From Phallus indusiatus (Eukaryota; Basidiomycota; Agaricomycetes; Phallales; Phallaceae): a stretch of DNA of 64,000 nucleotides. A program made the translations under genes and the position numbers. Below the pieces are notes generated by a model, which saw only the letters and a list, made by a program, of their open reading frames with translations, had not been told where the DNA came from and made no database searches. Of this stretch, positions 1-9,811 are shown piece by piece (positions within the stretch are counted from its first letter, which is position 1; the number at the start of each line of letters is the position of its first letter). Where the stretch lies: contig JAQFWX010000015.1 of assembly GCA_027605045.1 (NCBI GenBank), positions 542,455-606,454 on the forward strand, given 5' to 3'.

Positions 1-786
1 TTTTTCAATTTTCCGCATGTTTATACGGGATTTCCTGGGTTTCCTGGTGCTGGTGCTGGTGCTGGTACGAGTGCTACTCGACCAACACAGGCACAAACAC
101 AAGCACAAGCACAAGAACACCCTTCCAACGTTGATTCGACTCCTCACGCCGCACCACCCGGTGGTTCAATACCTACTCCCGCTACTGGAACCGGGGCTGC
201 AACAGCACATGTATTCACACAATTCCCACCACCTCACTTTTTCCCTCCTTTCGGTACACATGGCACCCACACCGCCGGCGGCGCAGAACGAACGCGTCAT
301 TCTCGCACACGCGAACGAGAACGAGAACGTGAACGAAGACAATGGGTTCCGCCCGAACCGGTCGGTCGCACGCTCCGTCAGCGCGTTGAAGCGAAAGAGC
401 GAGAGCTGGGTTTACGATGTGATGATGTGGTTTGTCTTTTTGGGCCTACGGATGAGGATCCTGTTCCTCCTGAAACCGAGACCGAGAATGGGAAGGTGAG
501 GGAGGAGGAGTTGAAGACGAGGAGGGTGCAGTTGAGGGGTGCGTATGATACGCGTGGACGGATGTGTGAGCATAAGTTTCATCCGGCGTGTCTTGTTGCG
601 AGTGCGCGTGTTGCGGGGATGGATGATGATGATATGGGAAAAGACGAGGAGGACAAAGAAGGGAATGAGGATGAGCAAGAAGAGGAGAGTGAAGTGGTGT
701 TGACGTGTCCTGTTTGTAGAGCTGATGGGACTGTTTGTCATAAAGAGTGGTTAGAGGGTGTTAGATCATTGAGAGAGACGGTTTAG
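1..786 (+). CDS. RING-finger protein, C-terminal half (copy 1, cut by window edge)
   Basis: One frame stays open from base 1 to the stop at 784-786 (261 residues seen; the start lies outside the window). The first part is Ala/Gly/Pro/Gln-rich low complexity. An Arg/Glu-rich stretch leads into a C-terminal zinc-binding module: a Cys pair at about residues 137-142 (CDDVVC), a long acidic linker, the His/Cys cluster CEHKFHPAC, and CPVC near the end. This is the order of ligands in a RING-H2 domain with a long insertion, so an E3 ubiquitin ligase role is likely. Copies 2 and 3 show that the full gene has an additional RING further N-terminal (HAECLLPWF...CPTC). Of the three copies this is the only one whose visible part has no frame break, so it may be the functional parent. 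The RING call is by family pattern; the substrate is unknown. Confidence 0.75.
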   Translation, partial: FFNFPHVYTGFPGFPGAGAGAGTSATRPTQAQTQAQAQEHPSNVDSTPHAAPPGGSIPTPATGTGAATAHVFTQFPPPHFFPPFGTHGTHTAGGAERTRHSRTRERERERERRQWVPPEPVGRTLRQRVEAKERELGLRCDDVVCLFGPTDEDPVPPETETENGKVREEELKTRRVQLRGAYDTRGRMCEHKFHPACLVASARVAGMDDDDMGKDEEDKEGNEDEQEEESEVVLTCPVCRADGTVCHKEWLEGVRSLRETV

Positions 787-1319
787 AATGTCTGGGTAAG
801 TTCGTTTGTTTTTGCGGTGGAGTTTGTGTACTGATTGTTGATTGTGTATAGCTCGTTTTTCTATGGTCTCTCTCTTTTTTCTTATTATTAGTTTTTCCTT
901 TGTGTAATGTGTAACGGCTACCCCCCCAACTGTCACTGTTCAATGTTTCAATGTTTCAATGTTCAAGTCATTTTTCTTGTTCGCTGCTTATTTCATTTTC
1001 ATATTCTCCCCCTCTCACGAATTGAATTAATGTATTTCTCTCGTATAAACGTAAAAGCAGAAATACCCATATACGTTTTCTTTCCTATCCTTTCCTTTCC
1101 TTCTTTCTCCAGTCAAAGGACACCTTTAAAAAGAAAATTAACTACGATATGGTTTCTTATTATATATTTTCATTTCTCTTTCTCTCTCGTTTTCTTTTTT
1201 TCTAGCATTGCATCGTAAACAATCCAATCATTATTGTCATCATCATCACCATGTCGATTCTTTTTGTTATTAGCTTTTTACGTATACGTCGAGTCGGTAT
1301 AATAACAATATAGATTCAG

Positions 1320-2900
1320 AAGTATTACTACTACTAATCCTACTAATACTAATAGCAATTGCCAGTTAAAAATCTATAACGATATTTTAATTTTTGCTTT
1401 GTTGTATATATTACACAGGTAGACAGGTGCGGGGAAATAATATGCCGTTACACATTCATTTTGTCAATAAATTGACCTTCTGAGATATGAGAGCGTCGCC
1501 GCCGTGTTGGAACTTGGCACTTTAAACTTCGAAATTCAAATCATACCGTGCCAAAACTTGATACAACATTCGACACGTGAGGCACGTGCTGTGTCTAACT
1601 TCGACCCGAATTCCACAAGATGCTGGTTTTTTTTTAAAGCTTGTTGAAAGTGCCAACAACAGCTGAGTTGTTTTGTATCAGACTCAGGTTCCTGCCATGA
1701 GTTAGTGAGCGCTTGAGTAGCATGTAGATCGCTTTTCGAATATATTGCACATGGTTGAAAATATCGTTGATAAAGTCTATACGTCATTTTTTCTTATCTG
1801 ACGGTCGAAACGGATCTTACCATTTGCTCATCATTGACATCTGAAGTAACTTGAACTACTATCGAGTCGGAGAAAAAACAACTCTCCTCAGTTCAGTTCA
1901 GATTGAATTTGATGTTTTATTTCAGAAACTAGGTCATTTAAAATCTTCTGATAGAGGAGGACGAGACACTCGCTGAACTGAGGTCTTTTCGTTAGAATTA
2001 CCAAGGAATTACGAGTTGATCGCGCATTCCATAGATGGTAGATAAACGCAATAGATTAAAACAACGCACGTCACGCGTAACGCGTAACCTGACGTCTTTT
2101 GACCGCAGCATCCCAGGTATGTGATCTACATCTATTAATTCGACGTCTTTTGACCGTAGCATTCCAGCGCACGTTCAATACTTTTTGTCATTCATTACCA
2201 GGTGTAACCATTCCTAACCTGAGAATTAGATCATTGACGACACATTCAAATGCTATTCGAGCCACGCGAAGAAAATCTTATTTTATTAAACTGGTATGCA
2301 GACGTGCTGTCGGTTGATATCAGAGATTGATGGATTGTTATTGAACAGACCCCCAGGTTTTATAAATGACAAAACAGGAACCTCCCCCATGGTCACCAAT
2401 TTTATTTCCATCACTCAGACAACTCAAGTCCTCACGATCTCATGGCACGAGCGTGATACGATTTATCAAATACCGATCAAGTCGTATCTTCATACAGATA
2501 TACACCCTATCTCATTGCTAATGTCCAGGTTGTCGAAATCCTCATCATTAACCAAGGCTCATGCTCGATTTCTTACTCCTGATGGAGTATCTGCAAGATT
2601 ATTCCTTGAAATCTACGTACAGTTCAACTTAACAAGGAAGATGGTGTTTATAGGCTACGTGCATTTGGCACAAAAGTCTCCTGGAGAACCCGTCTAATTT
2701 GAATCGACTACTCTGACTGTAACTTGATAATTCTTGTGCAAGTATTCGAGGGCTCATCAACAATCCCTAGCATTGCCCGGAATATCTGCGTCAACTCGCA
2801 AACAGACCACGTACTATCAATCAATGTTATGTGGGCTCTATTTATGTACATGAAAAGACCCCCACGATCGCAAGAAAAAAATAAATACCAGTCCAGAAAA
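1320..2900 (+). repeat. Direct repeat, copy 1 (pairs with 5275-6110)
   Basis: Both copies contain, in the same order, a 'cctaatactaatagca' segment, a 'cattttgtcaataaattga' segment, and a later block beginning near 'ctcatcaacaatcc' and containing 'gtcaactc(g/a)caaacagacca'. Copy 2 is shorter by internal deletions. A third remnant follows RING copy 3 at 20,190-20,330. The repeat is the spacer of the duplicated RING-DUF6533 unit. Confidence 0.65.
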
Positions 2901-3075
2901 TCTTGATCAGTTACTTGGACGGAAATAGAAATACACAGTATTCGTGCAATATGCCATTTGGAGCAATCGGCACAGAGTCATCATAACCTCAACCCCCTCC
3001 CACGACTCTCATTCAACACTTTGATCTCCACATGACCGTTTTCCTGATATTCAAGACTGACATATGGTATCATAT

Positions 3076-3084
3076 CTATTTAAG
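3076..3084 (+). promoter_or_regulatory. TATA-like box of DUF6533 copy A
   Basis: CTATTTAAG lies about 64 bp before the ATG at 3148. The paralogue B has TTATTTAAG at the matching place (6316-6324), about 70 bp before its ATG. The conserved position between diverged copies supports a core promoter; there is no direct proof. Confidence 0.45.
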
Positions 3085-3147
3085 GGCCCTGGCATTTTGC
3101 CTTTCCACACTCCCGGCCGATCACTTCAAATCTCCTTCATAGTACAT

Positions 3148-4895
3148 ATGAATATCACCGGAACACTACTAGTAACTTGACCGTTATATCTGGACCAGAT
3201 ACCATACAAGAACTTTTTGAGAGGTACGTGTTTGTCTTATATACCGTTCTCATTTGACTTGAAAACATTTAAGTGATGTTTACAACTGGCTCACTCTCAG
3301 TGCTGCAGGCAAGTGAACAGTTTAGATAAGTTTGAGGTGACGACTTTATTCATTCGTAGCCAAAACCGTAGTACTTCCTTTCTATGTTGCTCTGTCAAGG
3401 CTTCCGCAAGAAGTAGATCATATATGGCGAAAATCATTTAGTCTTCCTACATTGTTGTACATATTGGCGAGATATGGGTGCATAGTGGCGAAAAGCCTCA
3501 ACTGGTCACTTGCTTTCGTGCCGCCGATCATGTCGGTAAGCCACAATATGTTTATTGGAATTGAAAACAGTAATTCTCATCATTTTTATCCAATTTAAGT
3601 CCGAAAGGTGAAGTATACTATTATGAACTGCCACACATATTAAAGAAATATAAAGAACTTGTAACATTCTTGCAAATGCGACAAATTATGTGGCGATATT
3701 GTCAAGTATTGGTATTCAAGGTGTGTCCGCTGTTATCGGTTAGATTATCGCAGTGTTGAAGATTTAGGTTTATTGCTTGCTCGAGCGTATGCTTTGTGTC
3801 AGAAAAAAATTCCTGCAATTACACTTGGTTTTTGTTTCCTGGCAAGCTTTGTCATGAATTTGTCGGGTAAGAAGATTGAATTCGGATTTTTAGTTCATAA
3901 TCAATTCATGATTGTAACCACCTTACCCTCTTTCTAGGGGCAATAGCGTTCCCTGGGTGTTTGACAATGTCAGTGATTCAAATATGTTTCTTACACACTC
4001 AAGGTCTCACTCCTCAGCTAATTAATTTATTAATTGATTAGCCTTCCCAGTATGCTCCTTCTAGGTTTCAGGGATTTGAGCACATTGTAACATATTCCAG
4101 CCAGGGCTATCATTCTTGAACTCGTCTGTACTATCTTTGTTATATTGACTGACGTCCTGGTATTTGGTATTTGTATGTGGAACATTTGGGGCGTATGGAA
4201 ATTGAAACGGGAAGCTGGGATTCAAAGTGCACGTAGTCTCGTGTCTGTGTTACTCACACAAAGTAAGTTTCGTCAAGTCCTTCACAAAACCTTTAGTTTT
4301 GAAAATTTTTATCAGGTATCCTAAGATGCTGGTAGGCGAAAGTTTCTGTATCATGATGATCATTCAAGTCATGGATTCTCAAGTTTTGTTGTTGTTCTCA
4401 CCATTACGGATGATATCTTAATCAGCGTGAGTGCGTTGAACATTAGAATAACTTGCTTATGTCTATGACCCATATATTTCTCAGCTTGATAGTGTAATCA
4501 ATCATTTTCTCGTGTCAATAATAATATTTTGACTTGAAAACAGTCTTCAGTTTTTTTCCAGGTCTTATCAGAAAGTGTTAATACTTACCAAAATGTGTGA
4601 GTACTATACCTTACAATCGCCATCTACAACTCTCGTCCTAATTATCCTGCTAAGCCTATCAAGCATCCTCGTGGCCGATTTTACGCTAGACCTTCGTAGT
4701 CTTAACTCTGCCAAAATCGAGACCAACAATGCATCCCTACCTCCAATCCAACTTTCAAACATTCTCCAGCACATACATCAGTCTTTCGTTATAGAGCTTG
4801 CCACTCCTGAAGATACAATCGTGGAAGGAGGTGTCAATCACTTTGATAATATTGAATCTGATTTTATAGAAGAATCAGAAGTTCAGCCTGCATAG
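3148..4895 (+). pseudogene. DUF6533 seven-helix membrane protein, copy A (frame broken in exon 1)
   Basis: Multi-exon gene. After the second intron the spliced reading shows the DUF6533 signature: a helix, then LPQEVDHIWRKSFSLPTLLY and LARYG. Later exons encode hydrophobic helices (GLLLARAYALC...; ILVFGICMW...WKLKREAG), and the final exon at about 4663-4895 gives LVADFTLDLRSLNSAK and an acidic tail ending EVQPA. The ATG at 3148 meets TGA after ten codons. Compared with copy B, exon 1 carries 5 extra bases (around 3160-3175), so the rest of the protein is out of frame and no nearby in-frame ATG exists. The second intron starts with GC (GCAAGT) where copy B has GTAAGT. DUF6533 proteins are basidiomycete multi-pass membrane proteins of unknown function. 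The copy is probably dead, or it is started elsewhere. Confidence 0.7.
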
Positions 4896-6393
4896 GATAT
4901 TTATGTGTGTCATCATTCCACTTATCTGATTCACACTAAAGGGTCATCAATGATTATATCTGTTTAGTTGCTCAGCAGATCAAGGATTAAGTGCTAGACA
5001 GTCTATGCACATATAATCATCATCCGAACGTTAAATTTATTTGGGCCAAATTCTTGTGTTTTCAATATTCACAGAAACTCTTTTTGATTCATAACTTATT
5101 CTGAAACAGTGAAAACTTGACAATGATTAAATTTTATTGTTTTTCAAAGATTCAGTCTCCCAATTATAAAAAAAAATTGCGAAAGAATAAGACCAAAGAA
5201 CATCATTGGAGGTCACAGCTGTAAAAATTGCCAGCAGAAAATTTACATATGAGAACAATTTTGTGGAAGTATATATTTAGAATTACTACTATTAATCCTC
5301 CTAATACTAATAGCAGTTGCCAGTTAAAAAAAAATCTCTCTTTTACATAGATCTATAACGACATTTTAATTTTTCTTCTTCGTTGTATATATTACGCAGG
5401 TAGACGAGTGCGAGGAAATAATATTCCGTTACATCATTTTGTCAATAAATTGAAGCTCTGTGTTACTTACAAATTGAATTGACATATCTTCTGAAGTATG
5501 GGTGTCGCCTGTCGGGACTCGTCACTTCAAACTCCGAAATTCAAATCGTGTCCTCGACACTCACTTTGACCTCAGTTGTCAAATTTCACAAGATGGCCGT
5601 TTTTTTTCTTAGAAGCTTGTCAAAATTGTCAACAACTGAGTCATTTCTTCGTCTTGACTATTAGGTGCCAGTCCAAGTATTCTGAGAAGTAGATCATTGA
5701 TGATATATTTAATTTGAAACGTTCAAGTTGTTCTAGCCACGCCAGAAAAATCTTTTTTATTAAATGGTAAGTAGACGTGCTGTTGGTTGATATCAGAGAC
5801 CATGACGGATCATTATTACATGACCGTAATATGTACATAGACTGCCGACATTTGGTATAAAAGTCTCCACCAGCGCTGGACTGGACTCATACTCCAGATG
5901 ACGCTGCTCCACAATGATGTCATATTTACATCAAGCTCATCTATTTTTGATAGGCTGCTCTGAGAGTTGGCTTGGTAATTCCTGCGCTAATTTCGAGGAC
6001 TCATCAACAATCCTCAATGCTGCTGTACATCGGAATACCCGCGTCAACTCACAAACAGACCATGTATGTACTATCAATCAATGTGATCTCGGTTGGGCAC
6101 AGTAATAAAAGACAGATTTCATTTCTTTTGTATTGGAGAAGTCATCTTTGGTTTGTTGTTCATTCATTCATGTTAAAATTTGACCGAATACAATAGGATT
6201 TTTGACATCTGAGTCGTAACTTTAGTTTCTAGGACTACCAACGGATCTCACATCTCGAATGAATTTATTAATGTCACTTTTAAAGATGATTTGAGACTAA
6301 AATATGGAGTCATATTTATTTAAGGGCTTGGGTATTATTTGCCCATTTCATACCCGCAGCTGATCACTTCAAGTCTCCTCCAGAGCACATAAT
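4896..6393. other. Intergenic spacer between DUF6533 copies A and B
   Basis: No supported gene. 4896-5270 is AT-rich 3' flank. From 5275 it repeats the 1320-2900 spacer with deletions. The TATA-like TTATTTAAG at 6316-6324 precedes the copy B start at 6394. Confidence 0.6.
5275..6110 (+). repeat. Direct repeat, copy 2 (pairs with 1320-2900)
   Basis: Collinear with 1320-2900 but shortened. Shared landmarks are the 'ctaatactaatagca' block at its start and the 'actcatcaacaatcc...caaacagaccat' block near 6000. It places the A-to-B unit as a tandem duplication. Confidence 0.65.
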
Positions 6394-7557
6394 ATGAACA
6401 TCACTGGAAGCACTAACTTGACTGTTATATCCGGATCGAATATCACACAAGAAATTTTTGATAAGTATGTGTTTGTTTTGTGCCGAATATATCGTCCTAA
6501 TTTGACTTGGAAAAATTTAGCAATGTTTACAACTGGCTCACTCTCAGTGCTACAGGTAAGTGACCTAAGGTTAAATTTGTCGTGCCGGATTTTGTTTATT
6601 TGTAACCAAAACTGTAGTACTTCCTTTCTATGTTGCCCTGTTAAAGCTTTCACAAGAAATAGATTATCTATGGAGCAAGTCATTTAGTCTTCCTACATTG
6701 TTGTACATACTTGCAAGATATGGGGGCTTAGTGGAGGGAGGATTTCTCATGTTACTGGCCTTGGCGTCGGTAAGCCATGATGTGTTTGTTGAAATTAAAA
6801 GCACTCATCCTCATCATTTTTATTCAATATAAGTCTGAAAGGTAAGGTATATTATCATCGATTTCACAGATTGATAAAAAATATGAAGTTGTAACACTAT
6901 TGCAAATGTAACAAATTATGTGTCGTTATTGCCACGTATTGGTGTTCAAGGTATGTCCATCATTATTAGTTATATCATCTCAGTATTTACAATTTAGGTT
7001 TATTGATTGCTCGTGCATACGCTTTGTGCCAAAAAAAATTCTTTACAAATGCACTTGCTTTTTGTTTCCTCGCAAGCATGGTCCTTAGTTTGTGGGGTAA
7101 GAATTTGGATTTTTACTGGTTCGTAATTATAACCAATGCACCGTCTCGCTAGGGATAATAGCGACCCCCGGTTGTTTTGAAATACAAGTAACTCAGTCTT
7201 GTTTCTTACACATCCAAGGTTTCACTTCTCAGCTAATCTAATCGATTAGCCTCTCCGGTATGCTTTTAGGTTTTAGAAACTTGTGCACATTGTAACATTC
7301 TGACTAGCTCTATCATACTTGAATTCGCCAATAATGCCTTTACTATACTGGACGACATTCTGGTATTTGGCATTTGTACATGGAGGGTTTGGGGCACATG
7401 GAAATTGAAGCGTGAAGCTGGAATTCGAAGTGCACATAGTCTTGTGTCTGAGTTATTGTCACAAAGTAAGTCTTGTCAATTCCTTCACGAAACCTTTAGC
7501 GTTGAATAATACTATTAGCTATCTTAAGATTCTGGTATGCAGAATTTTCTGTATGAT

Positions 7558-7565
7558 AATGATCA
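7558..7565. repeat. hAT target-site duplication, left (AATGATCA)
   Basis: Eight bases AATGATCA directly before the left inverted terminus. The same eight bases follow the right terminus at 9082-9089. In the uninterrupted paralogues (copies A and C) the site appears once, as TGATGATCATTCAAGTC. An 8-bp duplication is the hAT superfamily hallmark. Confidence 0.95.
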
Positions 7566-7855
7566 TAGTGATGGGTTGGGTTCGGTTTGAAACCGCGAAA
7601 GTCGGTTTGGTCTCGGTTCAGTCCGGTCTGAGACCGGTTTGGAAACCAGACCCAAACTGGGATCCTCCAGAATCCCGAACCAGTCTGGAACCGGTTCCAG
7701 ACCGGTTTCAAACCGGTCTGAGTAGACAAATGTACTAGATTTTTAATAGAATAAAAATAGCTTCCGAACTGTACAGTTCGGAAGCAGATTATTCATACAC
7801 ACACACATACTCTGTCTTCATAGGACCTCGGCACTCAGCATTCACTCAGAACTTG

Positions 7856-8324
7856 ATGTCAACTCGTTCTCGCAAGCGGGCACCTCCTATTGATCAATCC
7901 GATTCACCGGAGTCGACGGGAGAAGATGGAATAGGTGTGTTCTGATGTTCTGATCATACAGACATCAACTATTTCTTATTTTTCTAGTTCGAGAGGAGGA
8001 AATACTACCACAAACAAAACGAAAAAAAACTACCAAAACTTCTGAGCGACGAAAAACGTGTTCTTCTACTTCTAAACAAATAAATGAGACCAGCACAACC
8101 GAGTCTGAGTCTACACCCCCTGTATCAGCTGTCATTGACGTCGATGAAGATGCAGAAACCCCAACGCTTAGCATCCTGCCCGTGTCGAAAAAGCCAAAGA
8201 GGGGAGATGATCGTGCAATTGTGAAGATTTGTTTCTTCACGGCCCCTGATCCAGACAATGAGGAGAGAAGGTCTTGTCGTGTCTGCATATTTTGGCATTG
8301 GGTTATCTCTCTGATATCGCTGTA
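7856..8324 (+). pseudogene. hAT transposase, N-terminal remnant
   Basis: ATG at 7856 (MSTRSRKRAPPIDQ...), an intron with a GTGTGT donor near 7935, then a Lys/Arg- and Ser/Thr-rich segment containing KRKKTTKTSERRK (nuclear-localisation-like) and an acidic patch, ending with a CRVC pair at about 8278-8289. This is where the BED-type zinc finger of hAT transposases begins. The finger is incomplete and the following several hundred codons of the RNase-H-like core are gone. Confidence 0.7.
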
Positions 8325-8409
8325 GAAAAATCCAGGAGCAGCATCCTTCTCATGCGGTCCAGACATATAGCAATTCTCAAAACCTAATGGCCAGTCTATA
8401 TGGGGTGAC

Positions 8410-8899
8410 ATGTTTGATGAACATGATACTGCGCCGATGGGAAGTGAGGCGGAACGCTACTTAAACGAGCCAGTAACCACCCATCCAGACGCAGGTGGTC
8501 CTGACAGCTTGACATATTGGAAGGTATTGCCGTTTGACTTATTTTTTTTCGTATGCTTACTTTTTTCAGTCAGTGCAGCATGTGTACCCACACCTCAGCA
8601 AGATGGCGATAGATTATCTTGCAATTCAAGGCTCCGCCACACCCGTCGAACGTGTTTGGAGCAGCGCTGCTGATACTGATACAAAGAAGCGAAACAGGCT
8701 AACTTCTGATCTTTTATCAGCCTTACAGCTTCTTAAGGCGGTTCATAGACAAGAGCGGGAACGAAAACTGTCCGCGGAGGACAAACAACAATTGATGGCA
8801 GCGAGAATGATGTACATCAACGAGGAGGAATGGGCGAGTGATTTTGCCAGTGAAGAACTATTGCAATTTTCAGAATTTGAACTTGACGTATCATATTAA
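8410..8899 (+). pseudogene. hAT transposase, C-terminal dimerisation domain remnant
   Basis: Exon 8410-8523 encodes ...EAERYLNEPV..., then an intron (GTATTG...TTTCAG), then an exon with YPHLSKMAIDYLAIQG, SATPVERVWSSAAD, RNRLT and the C-terminus. This is the hAT family C-terminal dimerisation signature (P-x-L-x3-A-x2-Y-L ... VERVFS ... RNRL). Stop at 8897-8899, about 180 bp before the right terminus. It is fused to the N-terminal remnant by a deletion that removed the DDE core. Confidence 0.85.
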
Positions 8900-9081
8900 T
8901 ATATACGGAATCTAATACAGACATTTTTTGAGGGTATAAACTGCGATCAAACCGGTTTCAGACCGGTTCCAGACTGGTTTGAGACTGAACTGCGTTCAAA
9001 CCAGACCCAAACTGCGATGGGCCGTCAAGTCCAAACTGGTTTCAGACCAGACCAGACCAGACCAGACCCAACCCATCACTA

Positions 9082-9089
9082 AATGATCA
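9082..9089. repeat. hAT target-site duplication, right (AATGATCA)
   Basis: Second copy of the AATGATCA duplication, directly after the right terminus ...CCCAACCCATCACTA. After it the DUF6533 exon continues (TTCAAGTCATGGATTC). Confidence 0.95.
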
Positions 9090-9811
9090 TTCAAGTCATG
9101 GATTCGCAAGTTTTGTCGTTGTCATCAGCATCACAAATAATGCCTTAATAAGAGTGAGTGTAACATAGAAAAACTTTACATATGCCTATGAGCTCTCATT
9201 TTTTCCCTCCAGCTTGATAGTGTAATCAAATAATCCTCTTGTGTCATTGACATCAAATTAATCCTCAGTCTTTTCCCAGGTCTTATCAAACTGTCTTGTT
9301 ACTTACCAAAATGCGTAAGAATATCTTCCAATTGACACCCATAGTTTCCATTCTGATTTTCCTGCAAAGCCTGTCCAGCATCATCATAGCCGATTCCTTT
9401 CTTGACCTTCGCAGTCTTAACTCTGCCAAAATCGAGGCTAATCATGTGTCTCTGCCCCCAATCCAACTTTCAAACGTCCTTCAACACATACACCAGTCCT
9501 TCATTGTGGAGCTGTCCACTCCCGAAGACATAATTGTGCAACGAAATGTCAATAATGATAATCTTGGATCTGATTTTATGGGAGAATCAGAAGTTCAGCC
9601 TGTCTAGGATATTTCTGTGTGTTATCATCTCATTCCCACAAAGTGTTGACAATTTGTGGTTATATATTGTCGAAGAATGTAATCAACATGGTGACTTTTG
9701 GTTTTTTTAATTTATGTAAACAGCACGCCATTCTTATGAAGGATTGGTTACTCGTTATGCGTTACTTATTGCTTGCTTGCTTCCTTCCTTCCTTGATGAT
9801 TGAGTTACTGA

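Larger units (their letters stand above)
787..3147. other. Intergenic spacer of the RING-DUF6533 duplication unit
   Basis: No convincing gene. 900-1300 is pyrimidine-rich and downstream of RING copy 1. From about 1320 the sequence matches 5275 onwards, including the shared run with 'aatactaatagca' and 'gttgtatatatta'. It also matches, in shorter form, 20,190-20,330. The stretch 2724-2900 matches 5960-6110. ORFs here are short and differ in frame between copies, so they are taken as noncoding. A TATA-like element lies just before the next gene. Confidence 0.6.
7566..9081 (+). mobile_element. Internally deleted hAT transposon (1,516 bp)
   Basis: Perfect terminal inverted repeats TAGTGATGGGTTGGGT (16 bp) at both ends, flanked by an 8-bp direct duplication. 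Just inside both ends are many short repeats built on ACCGGTTT / GGTCTG(A), about 150 bp on each side, as expected for subterminal transposase-binding repeats. The interior keeps only the two ends of a transposase gene (see separate entries); the catalytic core is missing. It is therefore a non-autonomous deletion derivative that could be moved in trans. The element lies inside an exon of DUF6533 copy B in the same orientation. Confidence 0.95.
6394..9607 (+). pseudogene. DUF6533 seven-helix membrane protein, copy B, split by a hAT element
   Basis: ATG at 6394 (MNITGSTNLTVISG...). The first exon ends in ...FDN after splicing, followed by VYNWLTLSATV, the DUF6533 core (LSQEIDYLWSKSFSLPTLLY, LARYGG), helices near 7000-7100, and the WKLKREAG exon at about 7400. 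The next exon (YLKIL...FCMIMII) is interrupted at 7566 by the hAT element. The missing half resumes at 9082 (IIQVMDSQVLSL...), and the last exon ends EVQPV at 9607. Unlike copy A, the start exon is in frame, so the gene was probably functional until the insertion. Removing one 8-bp target copy plus the element would restore the alignment to copies A and C. Family function is unknown. Confidence 0.75.

Noticed and set aside
17..499. Plus-strand ORF of 160 codons, His/Lys/Leu-rich
   Set aside because: Out-of-frame reading of the low-complexity part of RING copy 1; the same shadow appears in copies 2 and 3.
7590..7735. Short regular repeats that might suggest a CRISPR-like array
   Set aside because: They are the subterminal repeats of a hAT element in a eukaryotic genome, without uniform spacers.
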